From positions 1,674,001 to 1,738,000 of the forward strand of contig CAWUCO010000219.1 of NCBI GenBank assembly GCA_963920705.1: 64,000 bases of DNA. Reading direction: 5' to 3'. Under the pieces are notes generated by a model that saw only the letters and a list, made by a program, of their open reading frames with translations, was not told the DNA's origin and did no database searches. The position numbers and the translations under genes were made by a program. Below, piece by piece: positions 12,795 through 25,924 of the stretch (positions within the stretch are counted from its first letter, which is position 1; each line of letters starts with the position of its first letter). The DNA is from Odiellus spinosus. Lineage: Eukaryota; Arthropoda; Arachnida; Opiliones; Phalangiidae.

Positions 12795-14331
12795 TTTGGA
12801 AATTTTTGAATCTCTACTTGGGAAATTTTACGATCTATACTTGGGAAATTTTTCGATCTATAGTTGGGAAATTTTTCGATCTATACTTGGGAAATTTTTC
12901 GATCTATACTCGGAAATTTTTGAATATCTACTTGGGAAATTTTTGAATCTCTACTTGGAAAATTTTTGAATCTACTTGGGAAATTTTTGAATCTCTTCTT
13001 GGGAAATTTTTGAATCTCTACTTTGGAAATTTTTCGATCTATACTTGGGAAATTTTTCGATCTATACTTGGGAAATTTTTCGATCTATACTTGGGAAATT
13101 TTTCGATCTATACTTGCGAAATTTTTCGATCTATACTTGGGAAATTTTTCGATCTATACTTGGGAAATTTTTCGATCTATACCTGGGAAATTTTTCGATC
13201 TATACTTGGGAAATTTTTGGATCTATACTTGTGAAATTTTTGAATCTCTACTTGGGAAATTTTTGAATCTCTACTTGGAAAATTTTTGAATCTCTACTTG
13301 GGAAATTTTTGAATCTCTTCTTGGGAAATTTTTGAATCTCTACTTTGGAAATTTTTGAATCTCTACTTGGGAAATTTTACGATCTATACTTGGGAAATTT
13401 TTCGATCTATACTTGGGAAATTTTTCGATCTATACTTGGGAAATTTTTCGATCTATACTTGGGAAATTTTTCGATCTATACTTGGGAAATTTTTCGATCT
13501 ATACTTGGGAAATTTTTCGATCTATACTTGGGAAATTTTTCGATCTATACTTGGGAAATTTTTCGATCTATACTTGGGAAATTTTTCGATCTATACTTGG
13601 GAAATTTTTCGATCTATACTTGGGAAATTTTTCAATCTATACTTGGGAAATTTTTCGATCTATACTTGGGAAATTTTTGGATCTATACTTGGGAAATTTT
13701 TCGATCTCTACTTGGGAAATTTTTGGATCTCTACTTGGGAAATTTTTGAATCTCTACTTGGGAAATTTTTGAATCTCTACTTGGGAAATTTTTGAATCTC
13801 TACTTGGAAAATTTTTGAATCTCTACTTGGGAAATTTTTGAATCTCTTCTTGGGAAATTTTTGAATCTCTAATTGGAAATTTTTGAATCTCTACTTGGGA
13901 AATTTTTGGATCTATACTTGTGAAATTTTTGAGTCTCTACTTGGGAAATTTTTGAATCTCTACTTGGGAAATTTTACGATATATTCTTGGGAAATTTTTC
14001 GATCTATTCTTGGGAAATTTTTGGATCTATACTTGGGAAATTTTTCGATCTATACTTGGGAAATTTTTCGATCTATACTTGGGAAATTTTTCGATCTATA
14101 CTTGGGAAATTTTTGAATCTCTACTTGGGAAATTTTTGAATCTCTTCTTGGGAAATTTTTGAATCTCTACTTGGGAAATTTTTGAATCTCTTCTTGGGAA
14201 ATTTTTGAATCTCTACTTTGGAAATTTTTGAATCTCTACTTGGGAAATTTTACGATCTATACTTGGGAAATTTTTCGATCTATACTAGCGAAATTTTTCG
14301 ATCTATACTTGCGAAATTTTTCGATCTATAC
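12795..14331 (+). repeat. C/E blocks, source or copy of 25.6-27.0 kb
   Basis: Holds a TATAGTTGGG C-block, a TTTGG-led C-block with ACCTGGG (near 13182), and a C-block from 13345 with a run of near-identical C monomers to about 13620. E monomers with a 22-bp AATTGG follow, then a GATATATTC block. All of these landmarks recur 12,712 bp downstream. Confidence 0.85.
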
Positions 14332-14606
14332 TTGGGAAATTTTTGGATCTATACTCGGGAAATTTTTGGATCTATTCTTGGGTAATTTTTCGATCTATTC
14401 TTGGGAAATTTTTGGATCTATACTTGGGAAATTTTTGGATCTATACTTGGGAAATTTTTGGATCTATACTTGGGTAATTTTTGGATCTATACTTTGGAAA
14501 TTTTTGAATCTATACTTTGGAAATTTTTGGATCTATTCTTGGGAAATTTTTGGATCTATACTTGGGAAATTTTTGGATCTAAACTAGGGAATTTTTGAAT
14601 CTCTAC
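14332..14606 (+). repeat. Short G-block, copy 2
   Basis: Lies 1,812 bp from copy 1 with the same monomer order, including TATACTAGCG just upstream and AACTAGGG at the end. Confidence 0.9.
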
Positions 14607-17452
14607 TTTGGAAATTTTTGAATCTCTACTTGGGAAATTTTACGATCTATACTTGGGAAATTTTTCGATCTATAGTTGGGAAATTTTTCGATCTATACTT
14701 GGGAAATTTTTCGATCTATACTTCGGAAATTTTTGAATATCTACTTGGGAAATTTTTGAATCTCTACTTGGAAAATTTTTGAATCTACTTGGGAAATTTT
14801 TGAATCTCTTCTTGGGAAATTTTTGAATCTCTACTTTGGAAATTTTTCGATCTATACTTGGGAAATTTTTCGATCTATACTTGGGAAATTTTTCGATCTA
14901 TACTTGGGAAATTTTTCGATCTATACTTGGGAAATTTTTCGATCTATACTTGCGAAATTTTTCGATCTATACTTGGGAAATTTTTCGATCTATACTTGGG
15001 AAATTTTTCGATCTATACCTGGGAAATTTTTCGATCTATACTTGGGAAATTTTTGGATCTATACTTGGGAAATTTTTCGATCTATACTTGGGAAATTTTT
15101 CGATCTATACTTGGGAAATTTTTCGATCTATACTTGGGAAATTTTTCAATCTATACTTGGGAAATTTTTCGATCTATACTTGGGAAATTTTTGGATCTAT
15201 ACTTGGGAAATTTTTCGATCTCTACTTGGGAAATTTTTGGATCTCTACTTGGGAAATTTTTGAATCTCTACTTGGGAAATTTTTGAATCTCTACTTGGGA
15301 AATTTTTGAATCTCTACTTGGGAAATTTTTGAATCTCTACTTGGAAAATTTTTGAATCTCTACTTGGGAAATTTTTGAATCTCTTCTTGGGAAATTTTTG
15401 AATCTCTAATTGGAAATTTTTGAATCTCTACTTGGGAAATTTTTGGATCTATACTTGTGAAATTTTTGAATCTCTACTTGGGAAATTTTTGAATCTCTAC
15501 ATGGAAAATTTTTGAATCTCTACTTGGGAAATTTTTGAATCTCTTCTTGGGAAATTTTTGAATCTCTACTTTGGAAATTTTTGAATCTCTACTTGGGAAA
15601 TTTTACGATCTATACTTGGGAAATTTTTCGATCTATACTTGGGAAATTTTTCGATCTATACTTGGGAAATTTTTCGATCTATACTTGGGCAATTTTTCGA
15701 TCTGTACTTGGGAAATTTTTGGATCTATACTTGGGAAATTTTTCGATCTCTACTTGGGAAATTTTTGGATCTCTACTTGGGAAATTTTTGAATCTCTACT
15801 TGGGAAATTTTTGAATCTCTACTTGGGAAATTTTTGAATCTCTACTTGGGAAATTTTTGAATCTCTAATTGGAAATTTTTGAATCTCTACTTGGGAAATT
15901 TTTGGATCTATACTTGTGAAATTTTTGAATCTCTACTTGGGAAATTTTTGAATCTCTACATGGAAAATTTTTGAATCTCTACTTGGGAAATTTTTGAATC
16001 TCTTCTTGGGAAATTTTTGAATCTCTACTTTGGAAATTTTTGAATCTCTACTTGGGAAATTTTACGATCTATACTTGGGAAATTTTTCGATCTATACTTG
16101 GGAAATTTTTCGATCTATACTTGGGAAATTTTTCGATCTATACTTGGGCAATTTTTCGATCTGTACTTGGGAAATTTTTCGATCTGTACTTGGGAAATTT
16201 TTCGATCTATACTTGGAAAATTTTTCTATCCTATACTTGGGAAATTTTTCGATCTATACTTGGGATTTTTTTCGATCTATACTTGCGAAATATTTCGATC
16301 TGTACTTGGGCAATTTTTCGATCTGTACTTGGGAAATTTTTCGATCTATACTTGGAAAATTTTTCGATCTATACTTGGGAAATTTTTCGATCTATACTTG
16401 GGAAATTTTTGGATCTATACTTGGTAAATTTTTGAATCTCTACTTGGGAAATTTTTGAATCTCTACTTGGAAAATTTTTGAATCTCTACTTGGGAAATTT
16501 TTGAATCTCTACTTGTGAAATTTTGAATCTCTTCTTGGGAAATTTTTGAATCTCTACTTGGGAAATTTTACGATCTATACTTGGGAAATTTTTCGATCTA
16601 TACTTGGGAAATTTTTCGATCTATACTTGGGAAATTTTTCGATCTATACTTGGGAAATTTTTCGATCTATACTTGGGAAATTTTTCGATCTATACTTGGG
16701 AAATTTTTCGATCTATACTTGGGAAATTTTTCAATCTATACTTGGGAAATTTTTCGATCTATACTTGGGAAATTTTTCAATCTATACTTGGGAAATTTTT
16801 CGATCTATACTTGGGAAATTTTTCGATCTATACTTGGGAAATTTTTCGATCTATACTTGCGAAATTTTTCGATCTATACTTGGGAAATTTTTGAATATCT
16901 ACTTGGGAAATTTTTGAATCTCTACTTGGAAAATTTTTGAATCTACTTGGGAAATTTTTGAATCTCTTCTTGGGAAATTTTTGAATCTCTACTTTGGAAA
17001 TTTTTCGATCTATACTTGGGAAATTTTTGGATCTATACTTGTGAAATTTTTGAATCTCTACTTGGGAAATTTTTGAATCTCTACTTGGGAAATTTTACGA
17101 TATATTCTTGGGAAATTTTTCGATCTATTCTTGGGAAATTTTTGGATCTATACTTGGGAAATTTTTCGATCTATACTTGGGAAATTTTTCGATCTATACT
17201 TGGGAAATTTTTCGATCTATACTTGGGAAATTTTTGAATCTCTACTTGGGAAATTTTTGAATCTCTTCTTGGGAAATTTTTGAATCTCTACTTGGGAAAT
17301 TTTTGAATCTCTTCTTGGGAAATTTTTGAATCTCTACTTTGGAAATTTTTGAATCTCTACTTGGGAAATTTTACGATCTATACTTGGGAAATTTTTCGAT
17401 CTATACTAGCGAAATTTTTCGATCTATACTTGCGAAATTTTTCGATCTATAC
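14607..17452 (+). repeat. C/E blocks between short G-blocks 2 and 3
   Basis: A TTTGG-led C-block (14836) runs without an E-block into a TCAATC/G block (to about 15240), so two classes are fused. E monomers and two units at 15571 and 16030 follow, 459 bp (20 monomers) apart. The second unit carries the one-base insertion CTATCCTATAC (16226) and TTGGGATTTTTTT (near 16263). A C-block with TCAATC markers fills about 16546-16900. About 16,030-16,960 recurs 3,835 bp downstream. Confidence 0.8.
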
Positions 17453-17727
17453 TTGGGAAATTTTTGGATCTATACTCGGGAAATTTTTGGATCTATTCTT
17501 GGGTAATTTTTCGATCTATTCTTGGGAAATTTTTGGATCTATACTTGGGAAATTTTTGGATCTATACTTGGGAAATTTTTGGATCTATACTTGGGTAATT
17601 TTTGGATCTATACTTTGGAAATTTTTGAATCTATACTTTGGAAATTTTTGGATCTATTCTTGGGAAATTTTTGGATCTATACTTGGGAAATTTTTGGATC
17701 TAAACTAGGGAATTTTTGAATCTCTAC
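17453..17727 (+). repeat. Short G-block, copy 3
   Basis: Lies 3,121 bp from copy 2 with the same order and terminal AACTAGGG monomer. Its flanks, about 17.02-18.84 kb, match about 26.6-28.4 kb at an offset of 9,591 bp. Confidence 0.9.
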
Positions 17728-18283
17728 TTTGGAAATTTTTGAATCTCTACTTGGGAAATTTTACGATCTATACTTGGGAAATTTTTCGATCTATAGTTGG
17801 GAAATTTTTCGATCTATACTTGGGAAATTTTTCGATCTATACTTCGGAAATTTTTGAATATCTACTTGGGAAATTTTTGAATCTCTACTTGGAAAATTTT
17901 TGAATCTACTTGGGAAATTTTTGAATCTCTTCTTGGGAAATTTTTGAATCTCTACTTTGGAAATTTTTCGATCTATACTTGGGAAATTTTTCGATCTATA
18001 CTTGGGAAATTTTTCGATCTATACTTGGGAAATTTTTCGATCTATACTTGCGAAATTTTTCGATCTATACTTGGGAAATTTTTCGATCTATACTTGGGAA
18101 ATTTTTCGATCTATACCTGGGAAATTTTTCGATCTATACTTGGGAAATTTTTGGATCTATACTTGGGAAATTTTTCGATCTATACTTGGGAAATTTTTCG
18201 ATCTATACTTGGGAAATTTTTCGATCTATACTTGGGAAATTTTTCAATCTATACTTGGGAAATTTTTCGATCTATACTTGGGA
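17728..18283 (+). repeat. TATAGTTGGG C-block and TTTGG-led C-block
   Basis: Repeats the order seen after short G-block 2: C-block with TATAGTTGGG, ACTTCGG near 17841, GAATATCTAC, a 21-bp GAATCTACTT monomer, then a TTTGG-led C-block with ACCTGGG that runs straight into a TCAATC block. Confidence 0.8.
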
Positions 18284-20077
18284 AATTTTTGGATCTATAC
18301 TTGGGAAATTTTTCGATCTCTACTTGGGAAATTTTTGGATCTCTACTTGGGAAATTTTTGAATCTCTACTTGGGAAATTTTTGAATCTCTACTTGGGAAA
18401 TTTTTGAATCTCTACTTGGGAAATTTTTGAATCTCTACTTGGAAAATTTTTGAATCTCTACTTGGGAAATTTTTGAATCTCTTCTTGGGAAATTTTTGAA
18501 TCTCTAATTGGAAATTTTTGAATCTCTACTTGGGAAATTTTTGGATCTATACTTGTGAAATTTTTGAATCTCTACTTGGGAAATTTTTGAATCTCTACAT
18601 GGAAAATTTTTGAATCTCTACTTGGGAAATTTTTGAATCTCTTCTTGGGAAATTTTTGAATCTCTACTTTGGAAATTTTTGAATCTCTACTTGGGAAATT
18701 TTACGATCTATACTTGGGAAATTTTTCGATCTATACTTGGGAAATTTTTCGATCTATACTTGGGAAATTTTTCGATCTATACTTGGGCAATTTTTCGATC
18801 TGTACTTGGGAAATTTTTCGATCTGTACTTGGGAAATTTTTCGATCTATACTTGGAAAATTTTTCTATCCTATACTTGGGAAATTTTTGGATCTATACTT
18901 GGGAAATTTTTCGATCTCTACTTGGGAAATTTTTGGATCTCTACTTGGGAAATTTTTGAATCTCTACTTGGGAAATTTTTGAATCTCTACTTGGGAAATT
19001 TTTGAATCTCTACTTGGGAAATTTTTGAATCTCTACTTGGAAAATTTTTGAATCTCTACTTGGGAAATTTTTGAATCTCTTCTTGGGAAATTTTTGAATC
19101 TCTAATTGGAAATTTTTGTATCTCTACTTGGGAAATTTTTGGATCTATACTTGTGAAATTTTTGAATCTCTACTTGGGAAATTTTTGAATCTCTACATGG
19201 AAAATTTTTGAATCTCTACTTGGGAAATTTTTGAATCTCTTCTTGGGAAATTTTTGAATCTCTACTTTGGAAATTTTTGAATCTCTACTTGGGAAATTTT
19301 ACGATCTATACTTGGGAAATTTTTCGATCTATACTTGGGAAATTTTTCGATCTATACTTGGGAAATTTTTCGATCTATACTTGGGCAATTTTTCGATCTG
19401 TACTTGGGAAATTTTTCGATCTGTACTTGGGAAATTTTTCGATCTATACTTGGAAAATTTTTCTATCCTATACTTGGGAAATTTTTCGATCTATACTTGG
19501 GAAATTTTTCGATCTCTACTTGGGAAATTTTTGGATCTCTACTTGGGAAATTTTTGAATCTCTACTTGGGAAATTTTTGAATCTCTACTTGGGAAATTTT
19601 TGAATCTCTACTTGGGAAATTTTTGAATCTCTACTTGGAAAATTTTTGAATCTCTACTTGGGAAATTTTTGAATCTCTTCTTGGGAAATTTTTGAATCTC
19701 TAATTGGAAATTTTTGAATCTCTACTTGGGAAATTTTTGGATCTATACTTGTGAAATTTTTGAATCTCTACTTGGGAAATTTTTGAATCTCTACATGGAA
19801 AATTTTTGAATCTCTACTTGGGAAATTTTTGAATCTCTTCTTGGGAAATTTTTGAATCTCTACTTTGGAAATTTTTGAATCTCTACTTGGGAAATTTTAC
19901 GATCTATACTTGGGAAATTTTTCGATCTATACTTGGGAAATTTTTCGATCTATACTTGGGAAATTTTTCGATCTATACTTGGGCAATTTTTCGATCTGTA
20001 CTTGGGAAATTTTTCGATCTGTACTTGGGAAATTTTTCGATCTATACTTGGAAAATTTTTCTATCCTATACTTGGGA
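18284..20077 (+). repeat. Three tandem copies of a 598-bp unit
   Basis: Landmarks repeat at exactly 598 bp (26 monomers): C-block starts at 18669, 19267 and 19865; insertions CTATCCTATAC at 18865, 19463 and 20061; and block ends at 18407, 19005 and 19603. Copies are nearly identical. Visible differences include GTATCTCTAC near 19117 and a G-to-C tail change near 19485. The low divergence suggests a recent amplification. Confidence 0.88.
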
Positions 20078-22022
20078 AATTTTTCGATCTATACTTGGGA
20101 TTTTTTTCGATCTATACTTGCGAAATATTTCGATCTGTACTTGGGCAATTTTTCGATCTGTACTTGGGAAATTTTTCGATCTATACTTGGAAAATTTTTC
20201 GATCTATACTTGGGAAATTTTTCGATCTATACTTGGGAAATTTTTGGATCTATACTTGGTAAATTTTTGAATCTCTACTTGGGAAATTTTTGAATCTCTA
20301 CTTGGAAAATTTTTGAATCTCTACTTGGGAAATTTTTGAATCTCTACTTGTGAAATTTTGAATCTCTTCTTGGGAAATTTTTGAATCTCTACTTGGGAAA
20401 TTTTACGATCTATACTTGGGAAATTTTTCGATCTATACTTGGGAAATTTTTCGATCTATACTTGGGAAATTTTTCGATCTATACTTGGGAAATTTTTCGA
20501 TCTATACTTGGGAAATTTTTCGATCTATACTTGGGAAATTTTTCGATCTATACTTGGGAAATTTTTCAATCTATACTTGGGAAATTTTTCGATCTATACT
20601 TGGGAAATTTTTCAATCTATACTTGGGAAATTTTTCGATCTATACTTGGGAAATTTTTCGATCTATACTTGGGAAATTTTTCGATCTATACTTGCGAAAT
20701 TTTTCGATCTATACTTGGGAAATTTTTGAATATCTACTTGGGAAATTTTTGAATCTCTACTTGGAAAATTTTTGAATCTACTTGGGAAATTTTTGAATCT
20801 CTTCTTGGGAAATTTTTGAATCTCTACTTTGGAAATTTTTCGATCTATACTTGGGAAATTTTTCGATCTATACTTGGGAAATTTTTCGATCTATACTTGG
20901 GAAATTTTTCGATCTATACTTGCGAAATTTTTCGATCTATACTTGGGAAATTTTTCGATCTATACTTGGGAAATTTTTCGATCTATACCTGGGAAATTTT
21001 TCGATCTATACTTGGGAAATTTTTGGATCTATACTTGTGAAATTTTTGAATCTCTACTTGGGAAATTTTTGAATCTCTACTTGGAAAATTTTTGAATCTC
21101 TACTTGGGAAATTTTTGAATCTCTTCTTGGGAAATTTTTGAATCTCTACTTTGGAAATTTTTGAATCTATACTTGGGAAATTTTACGATCTATACTTGGG
21201 AAATTTTTCGATCTATACTTGGGAAATTTTTCGATCTATACTTGGGAAATTTTTGGATCTATACTTGTGAAATTTTTAAATCTCTACTTGGGAAATTTTT
21301 GAATCTCTACTTGGAAAATTTTTGAATCTCTACTTGGGAAATTTTTGAATCTCTTCTTGGGAAATTTTTGAATCTCTACTTTGGAAATTATTGAATCTCT
21401 AATTGGAAATTTTTGAATCTCTACTTGGGAAATTTTACGATCTATACTTGGGAAATTTTTCGATCTATACTTGGGAAATTTTTCGATCTATACTTGGGAA
21501 ATTTTTTGATCTATACTTGGGAAATTTTTCGATCTATACTTGGGAAATTTTTCGATCTATACTTGCGAAATTTTTCGATCTATACTTGGGAAATTTTTCG
21601 ATCTATACTTGGGAAATTTTTCGATCTATACTTGGGCAATTTTTCGATCTGTACTTGGGAAATTTTTCGATCTGTACTTGGGAAATTTTTCGATCTATAC
21701 TTGGAAAATTTTTCTATCTATACTTGGGAAATTTTTCGATCTATACTTGGGAAATTTTTCGATCTATACTTGGGAAATTTTTCGATCTATACTTGGGAAA
21801 TTTTTGAATCTCTACTTGGGAAATTTTTGAATCTCTTCTTGGGAAATTTTTGAATCTCTACTTGGGAAATTTTTGAATCTCTTCTTGGGAAATTTTTGAA
21901 TCTCTACTTTGGAAATTTTTGAATCTCTACTTGGGAAATTTTACGATCTATACTTGGGAAATTTTTCGATCTATACTAGCGAAATTTTTCGATCTATACT
22001 TGCGAAATTTTTCGATCTATAC
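20078..22022 (+). repeat. C/E blocks, partly a copy of 16.0-17.0 kb
   Basis: From 19,865 to about 20,795 the order matches 16,030-16,960 at an offset of 3,835 bp, including TTGGGATTTTTTT (near 20098). A TTTGG-led C-block (20829), a short C-block (about 21180-21260), GAAATTATTGAATC (near 21385) and a long C-block (21403-21800) follow. The GAAATTATTG monomer recurs near 31135, which ties the two places together. Confidence 0.8.
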
Positions 22023-22297
22023 TTGGGAAATTTTTGGATCTATACTCGGGAAATTTTTGGATCTATTCTTGGGTAATTTTTCGATCTATTCTTGGGAAAT
22101 TTTTGGATCTATACTTGGGAAATTTTTGGATCTATACTTGGGAAATTTTTGGATCTATACTTGGGTAATTTTTGGATCTATACTTTGGAAATTTTTGAAT
22201 CTATACTTTGGAAATTTTTGGATCTATTCTTGGGAAATTTTTGGATCTATACTTGGGAAATTTTTGGATCTAAACTAGGGAATTTTTGAATCTCTAC
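22023..22297 (+). repeat. Short G-block, copy 4
   Basis: Lies 7,691 bp from copy 2, with the same order. The downstream block at 22514 keeps the same spacing but has private changes (a second ACCTGGG near 22706 and GTGATATTT near 22735). Confidence 0.9.
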
Positions 22298-23929
22298 TTT
22301 GGAAATTTTTGAATCTCTACTTGGGAAATTTTACGATCTATACTTGGGAAATTTTTCGATCTATAGTTGGGAAATTTTTCGATCTATACTTGGGAAATTT
22401 TTCGATCTATACTTCGGAAATTTTTGAATATCTACTTGGGAAATTTTTGAATCTCTACTTGGAAAATTTTTGAATCTACTTGGGAAATTTTTGAATCTCT
22501 TCTTGGGAAATTTTTGAATCTCTACTTTGGAAATTTTTCGATCTATACTTGGGAAATTTTTCGATCTATACTTGGGAAATTTTTCGATCTATACTTGGGA
22601 AATTTTTCGATCTATACTTGCGAAATTTTTCGATCTATACTTGGGAAATTTTTCGATCTATACTTGGGAAATTTTTCGATCTATACCTGGGAAATTTTTC
22701 AATCTATACCTGGGAAATTTTTGGATCTATACTTGTGATATTTTTGAATCTCTACTTGGGAAATTTTTGAATCTCTACTTGGAAAATTTTTGAATCTCTA
22801 CTTGGGAAATTTTTGAATCTCTTCTTGGGAAATTTTTGAATCTCTACTTTGGAAATTTTTGAATCTCTACTTGGGAAATTTTACGATCTATACTTGGGAA
22901 ATTTTTCGATCTATACTTGGGAAATTTTTCGATCTATACTTGGGAAATTTTTCGATCTATACTTGGGAAATTTTTCGATCTATACTTGGGAAATTTTTCG
23001 ATCTATACTTGGGAAATTTTTCGATCTATACTTTTGAAATTTTTCGATCTATACTTGGGAAATTTTTCGATCTATACTTGGGAAATTTTTCAATCTATAC
23101 TTGGGAAATTTTTCGATCTATACTTGGGAAATTTTTGGATCTCTACTTGGGAAATTTTTGAATCTCTACTTGGGAAATTTTTGAATCTCTACTTGGGAAA
23201 TTTTTGAATCTCTACTTGGGAAATTTTTGAATCTCTACTTGGAAAATTTTTGAATCTCTACTTGGGAAATTTTTGAATCTCTTCTTGGGAAATTTTTGAA
23301 TCTCTAATTGGAAATTTTTGAATCTCTACTTGGGAAATTTTACGATCTATACTTGGGAAATTTTTCGATCTATATTTGGGAAATTTTTCGATCTATACTT
23401 GGGAAATTTTTTGATCTATACTTGGGAAATTTTTCGATCTATACTTGGGAAATTTTTCGATCTATACTTGCGAAATTTTTCGATCTATACTTGGGAAATT
23501 TTTCGATCTATACTTTGGAAATTTTTCGATCTATACTTGGGCAATTTTTCGATCTGTACTTGGGAAATTTTTCGATCTGTACTTGGGAAATTTTTCGATC
23601 TATACTTGGAAAATTTTTCTATCTATACTTGGGAAATTTTTCGAACTATACTTGGGAAATTTTTCGATCTATACTTGGGAAATTTTTCGATCTATACTTG
23701 GGAAATTTTTGAATCTCTACTTGGGAAATTTTTGAATCTCTACTTGGGAAATTTTTGAATCTCTTCTTGGGAAATTTTTGAATCTCTACTTTGGAAATTT
23801 TTGAATCTCTACTTGGGAAATTTTACGATATATTCTTGGGAAATTTTTCGATCTATTCTTGGGAAATTTTTGGATCTATACTTGGGAAATTTTTCGATCT
23901 ATACTTGGTAAATTTTTCGATCTATACTT
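22298..23929 (+). repeat. C/E blocks between short G-blocks 4 and 5
   Basis: Contains a TATAGTTGGG block, a TTTGG-led C-block, a plain C-block from 22849 with TTTTGAAA near 23032, and a long C-block from 23308. That last block matches 11624 (offset 11,684 bp) and 41633 (offset 18,325 bp). A GATATATTC block near 23827 follows. Confidence 0.8.
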
Positions 23930-24157
23930 GGGAAATTTTTAAATCTCTACTTGGGAAATTTTTGAATCTCTTCTTGGGAAATTTTTGAATCTCTACTTGG
24001 GAAATTTTTGAATCTCTTCTTGGGAAATTTTTGAATCTCTACTTTGGAAATTTTTGAATCTCTACTTGGGAAATTTTACGATCTATACTTAGGAAATTTT
24101 TCGATCTATACTAGCGAAATTTTTCGATCTATACTTGCGAAATTTTTCGATCTATAC

Positions 24158-24432
24158 TTGGGAAATTTTTGGATCTATACTCGGGAAATTTTTGGATCTA
24201 TTCTTGGGTAATTTTTCGATCTATTCTTGGGAAATTTTTGGATCTATACTTGGGAAATTTTTGGATCTATACTTGGGAAATTTTTGGATCTATACTTGGG
24301 TAATTTTTGGATCTATACTTTGGAAATTTTTGAATCTATACTTTGGAAATTTTTGGATCTATTCTTGGGAAATTTTTGGATCTATACTTGGGAAATTTTT
24401 GGATCTAAACTAGGGAATTTTTGAATCTCTAC
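24158..24432 (+). repeat. Short G-block, copy 5
   Basis: First G-block of the 1,074-bp pair. TATACTTAGG (near 24088) upstream is shared only with the next copy. Confidence 0.9.
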
Positions 24433-25231
24433 TTTGGAAATTTTTGAATCTCTACTTGGGAAATTTTACGATCTATACTTGGGAAATTTTTCGATCTATA
24501 GTTGGGAAATTTTTCGATCTATACTTGGGAAATTTTTCGATCTATACTCGGAAATTTTTGAATATCTACTTGGGAAATTTTTGAATCTCTACTTGGAAAA
24601 TTTTTGAATCTACTTGGGAAATTTTTGAATCTCTTCTTGGGAAATTTTTGAATCTCTACTTTGGAAATTTTTCGATCTATACTTGGGAAATTTTTCGATC
24701 TATACTTGGGAAATTTTTCGATCTATACTTGGGAAATTTTTCGATCTATACTTGCGAAATTTTTCGATCTATACTTGGGAAATTTTTCGATCTATACTTG
24801 GGAAATTTTTCGATCTATACCTGGGAAATTTTTCGATCTATACTTGGGAAATTTTTCGATCTATACTCGGAAATTTTTGAATATCTACTTGGGAAATTTT
24901 TGAATCTCTACTTGGAAAATTTTTGAATCTACTTGGGAAATTTTTGAATCTCTTCTTGGGAAATTTTTGAATCTCTACTTTGGAAATTTTTCGATCTATA
25001 CTTGGGAAATTTTTAAATCTCTACTTGGGAAATTTTTGAATCTCTTCTTGGGAAATTTTTGAATCTCTACTTGGGAAATTTTTGAATCTCTTCTTGGGAA
25101 ATTTTTGAATCTCTACTTTGGAAATTTTTGAATCTCTACTTGGGAAATTTTACGATCTATACTTAGGAAATTTTTCGATCTATACTAGCGAAATTTTTCG
25201 ATCTATACTTGCGAAATTTTTCGATCTATAC

Positions 25232-25506
25232 TTGGGAAATTTTTGGATCTATACTCGGGAAATTTTTGGATCTATTCTTGGGTAATTTTTCGATCTATTC
25301 TTGGGAAATTTTTGGATCTATACTTGGGAAATTTTTGGATCTATACTTGGGAAATTTTTGGATCTATACTTGGGTAATTTTTGGATCTATACTTTGGAAA
25401 TTTTTGAATCTATACTTTGGAAATTTTTGGATCTATTCTTGGGAAATTTTTGGATCTATACTTGGGAAATTTTTGGATCTAAACTAGGGAATTTTTGAAT
25501 CTCTAC
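25232..25506 (+). repeat. Short G-block, copy 6
   Basis: Second G-block of the 1,074-bp pair, with the same TATACTTAGG upstream (near 25162). Confidence 0.9.
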
Positions 25507-25924
25507 TTTGGAAATTTTTGAATCTCTACTTGGGAAATTTTACGATCTATACTTGGGAAATTTTTCGATCTATAGTTGGGAAATTTTTCGATCTATACTT
25601 GGGAAATTTTTCGATCTATACTCGGAAATTTTTGAATATCTACTTGGGAAATTTTTGAATCTCTACTTGGAAAATTTTTGAATCTACTTGGGAAATTTTT
25701 GAATCTCTTCTTGGGAAATTTTTGAATCTCTACTTTGGAAATTTTTCGATCTATACTTGGGAAATTTTTCGATCTATACTTGGGAAATTTTTCGATCTAT
25801 ACTTGGGAAATTTTTCGATCTATACTTGCGAAATTTTTCGATCTATACTTGGGAAATTTTTCGATCTATACTTGGGAAATTTTTCGATCTATACCTGGGA
25901 AATTTTTCGATCTATACTTGGGAA

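Larger units (their letters stand above)
23930..25924 (+). repeat. Tandem pair of a 1,074-bp unit
   Basis: Landmarks AAATCTCTAC (23941/25015), the G-block (24158/25232) and the TTTGG-led block (24648/25722) repeat at 1,074 bp. That is 47 monomers less seven bases, accounted for by 22- and 21-bp monomers (AACTAGGG, two ACTCGGAAA and two GAATCTACTT). The copies part near 24850/25924, where the first switches to a CTCGGAAA monomer and the second to G-type and TTGTGAAA. Confidence 0.87.
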
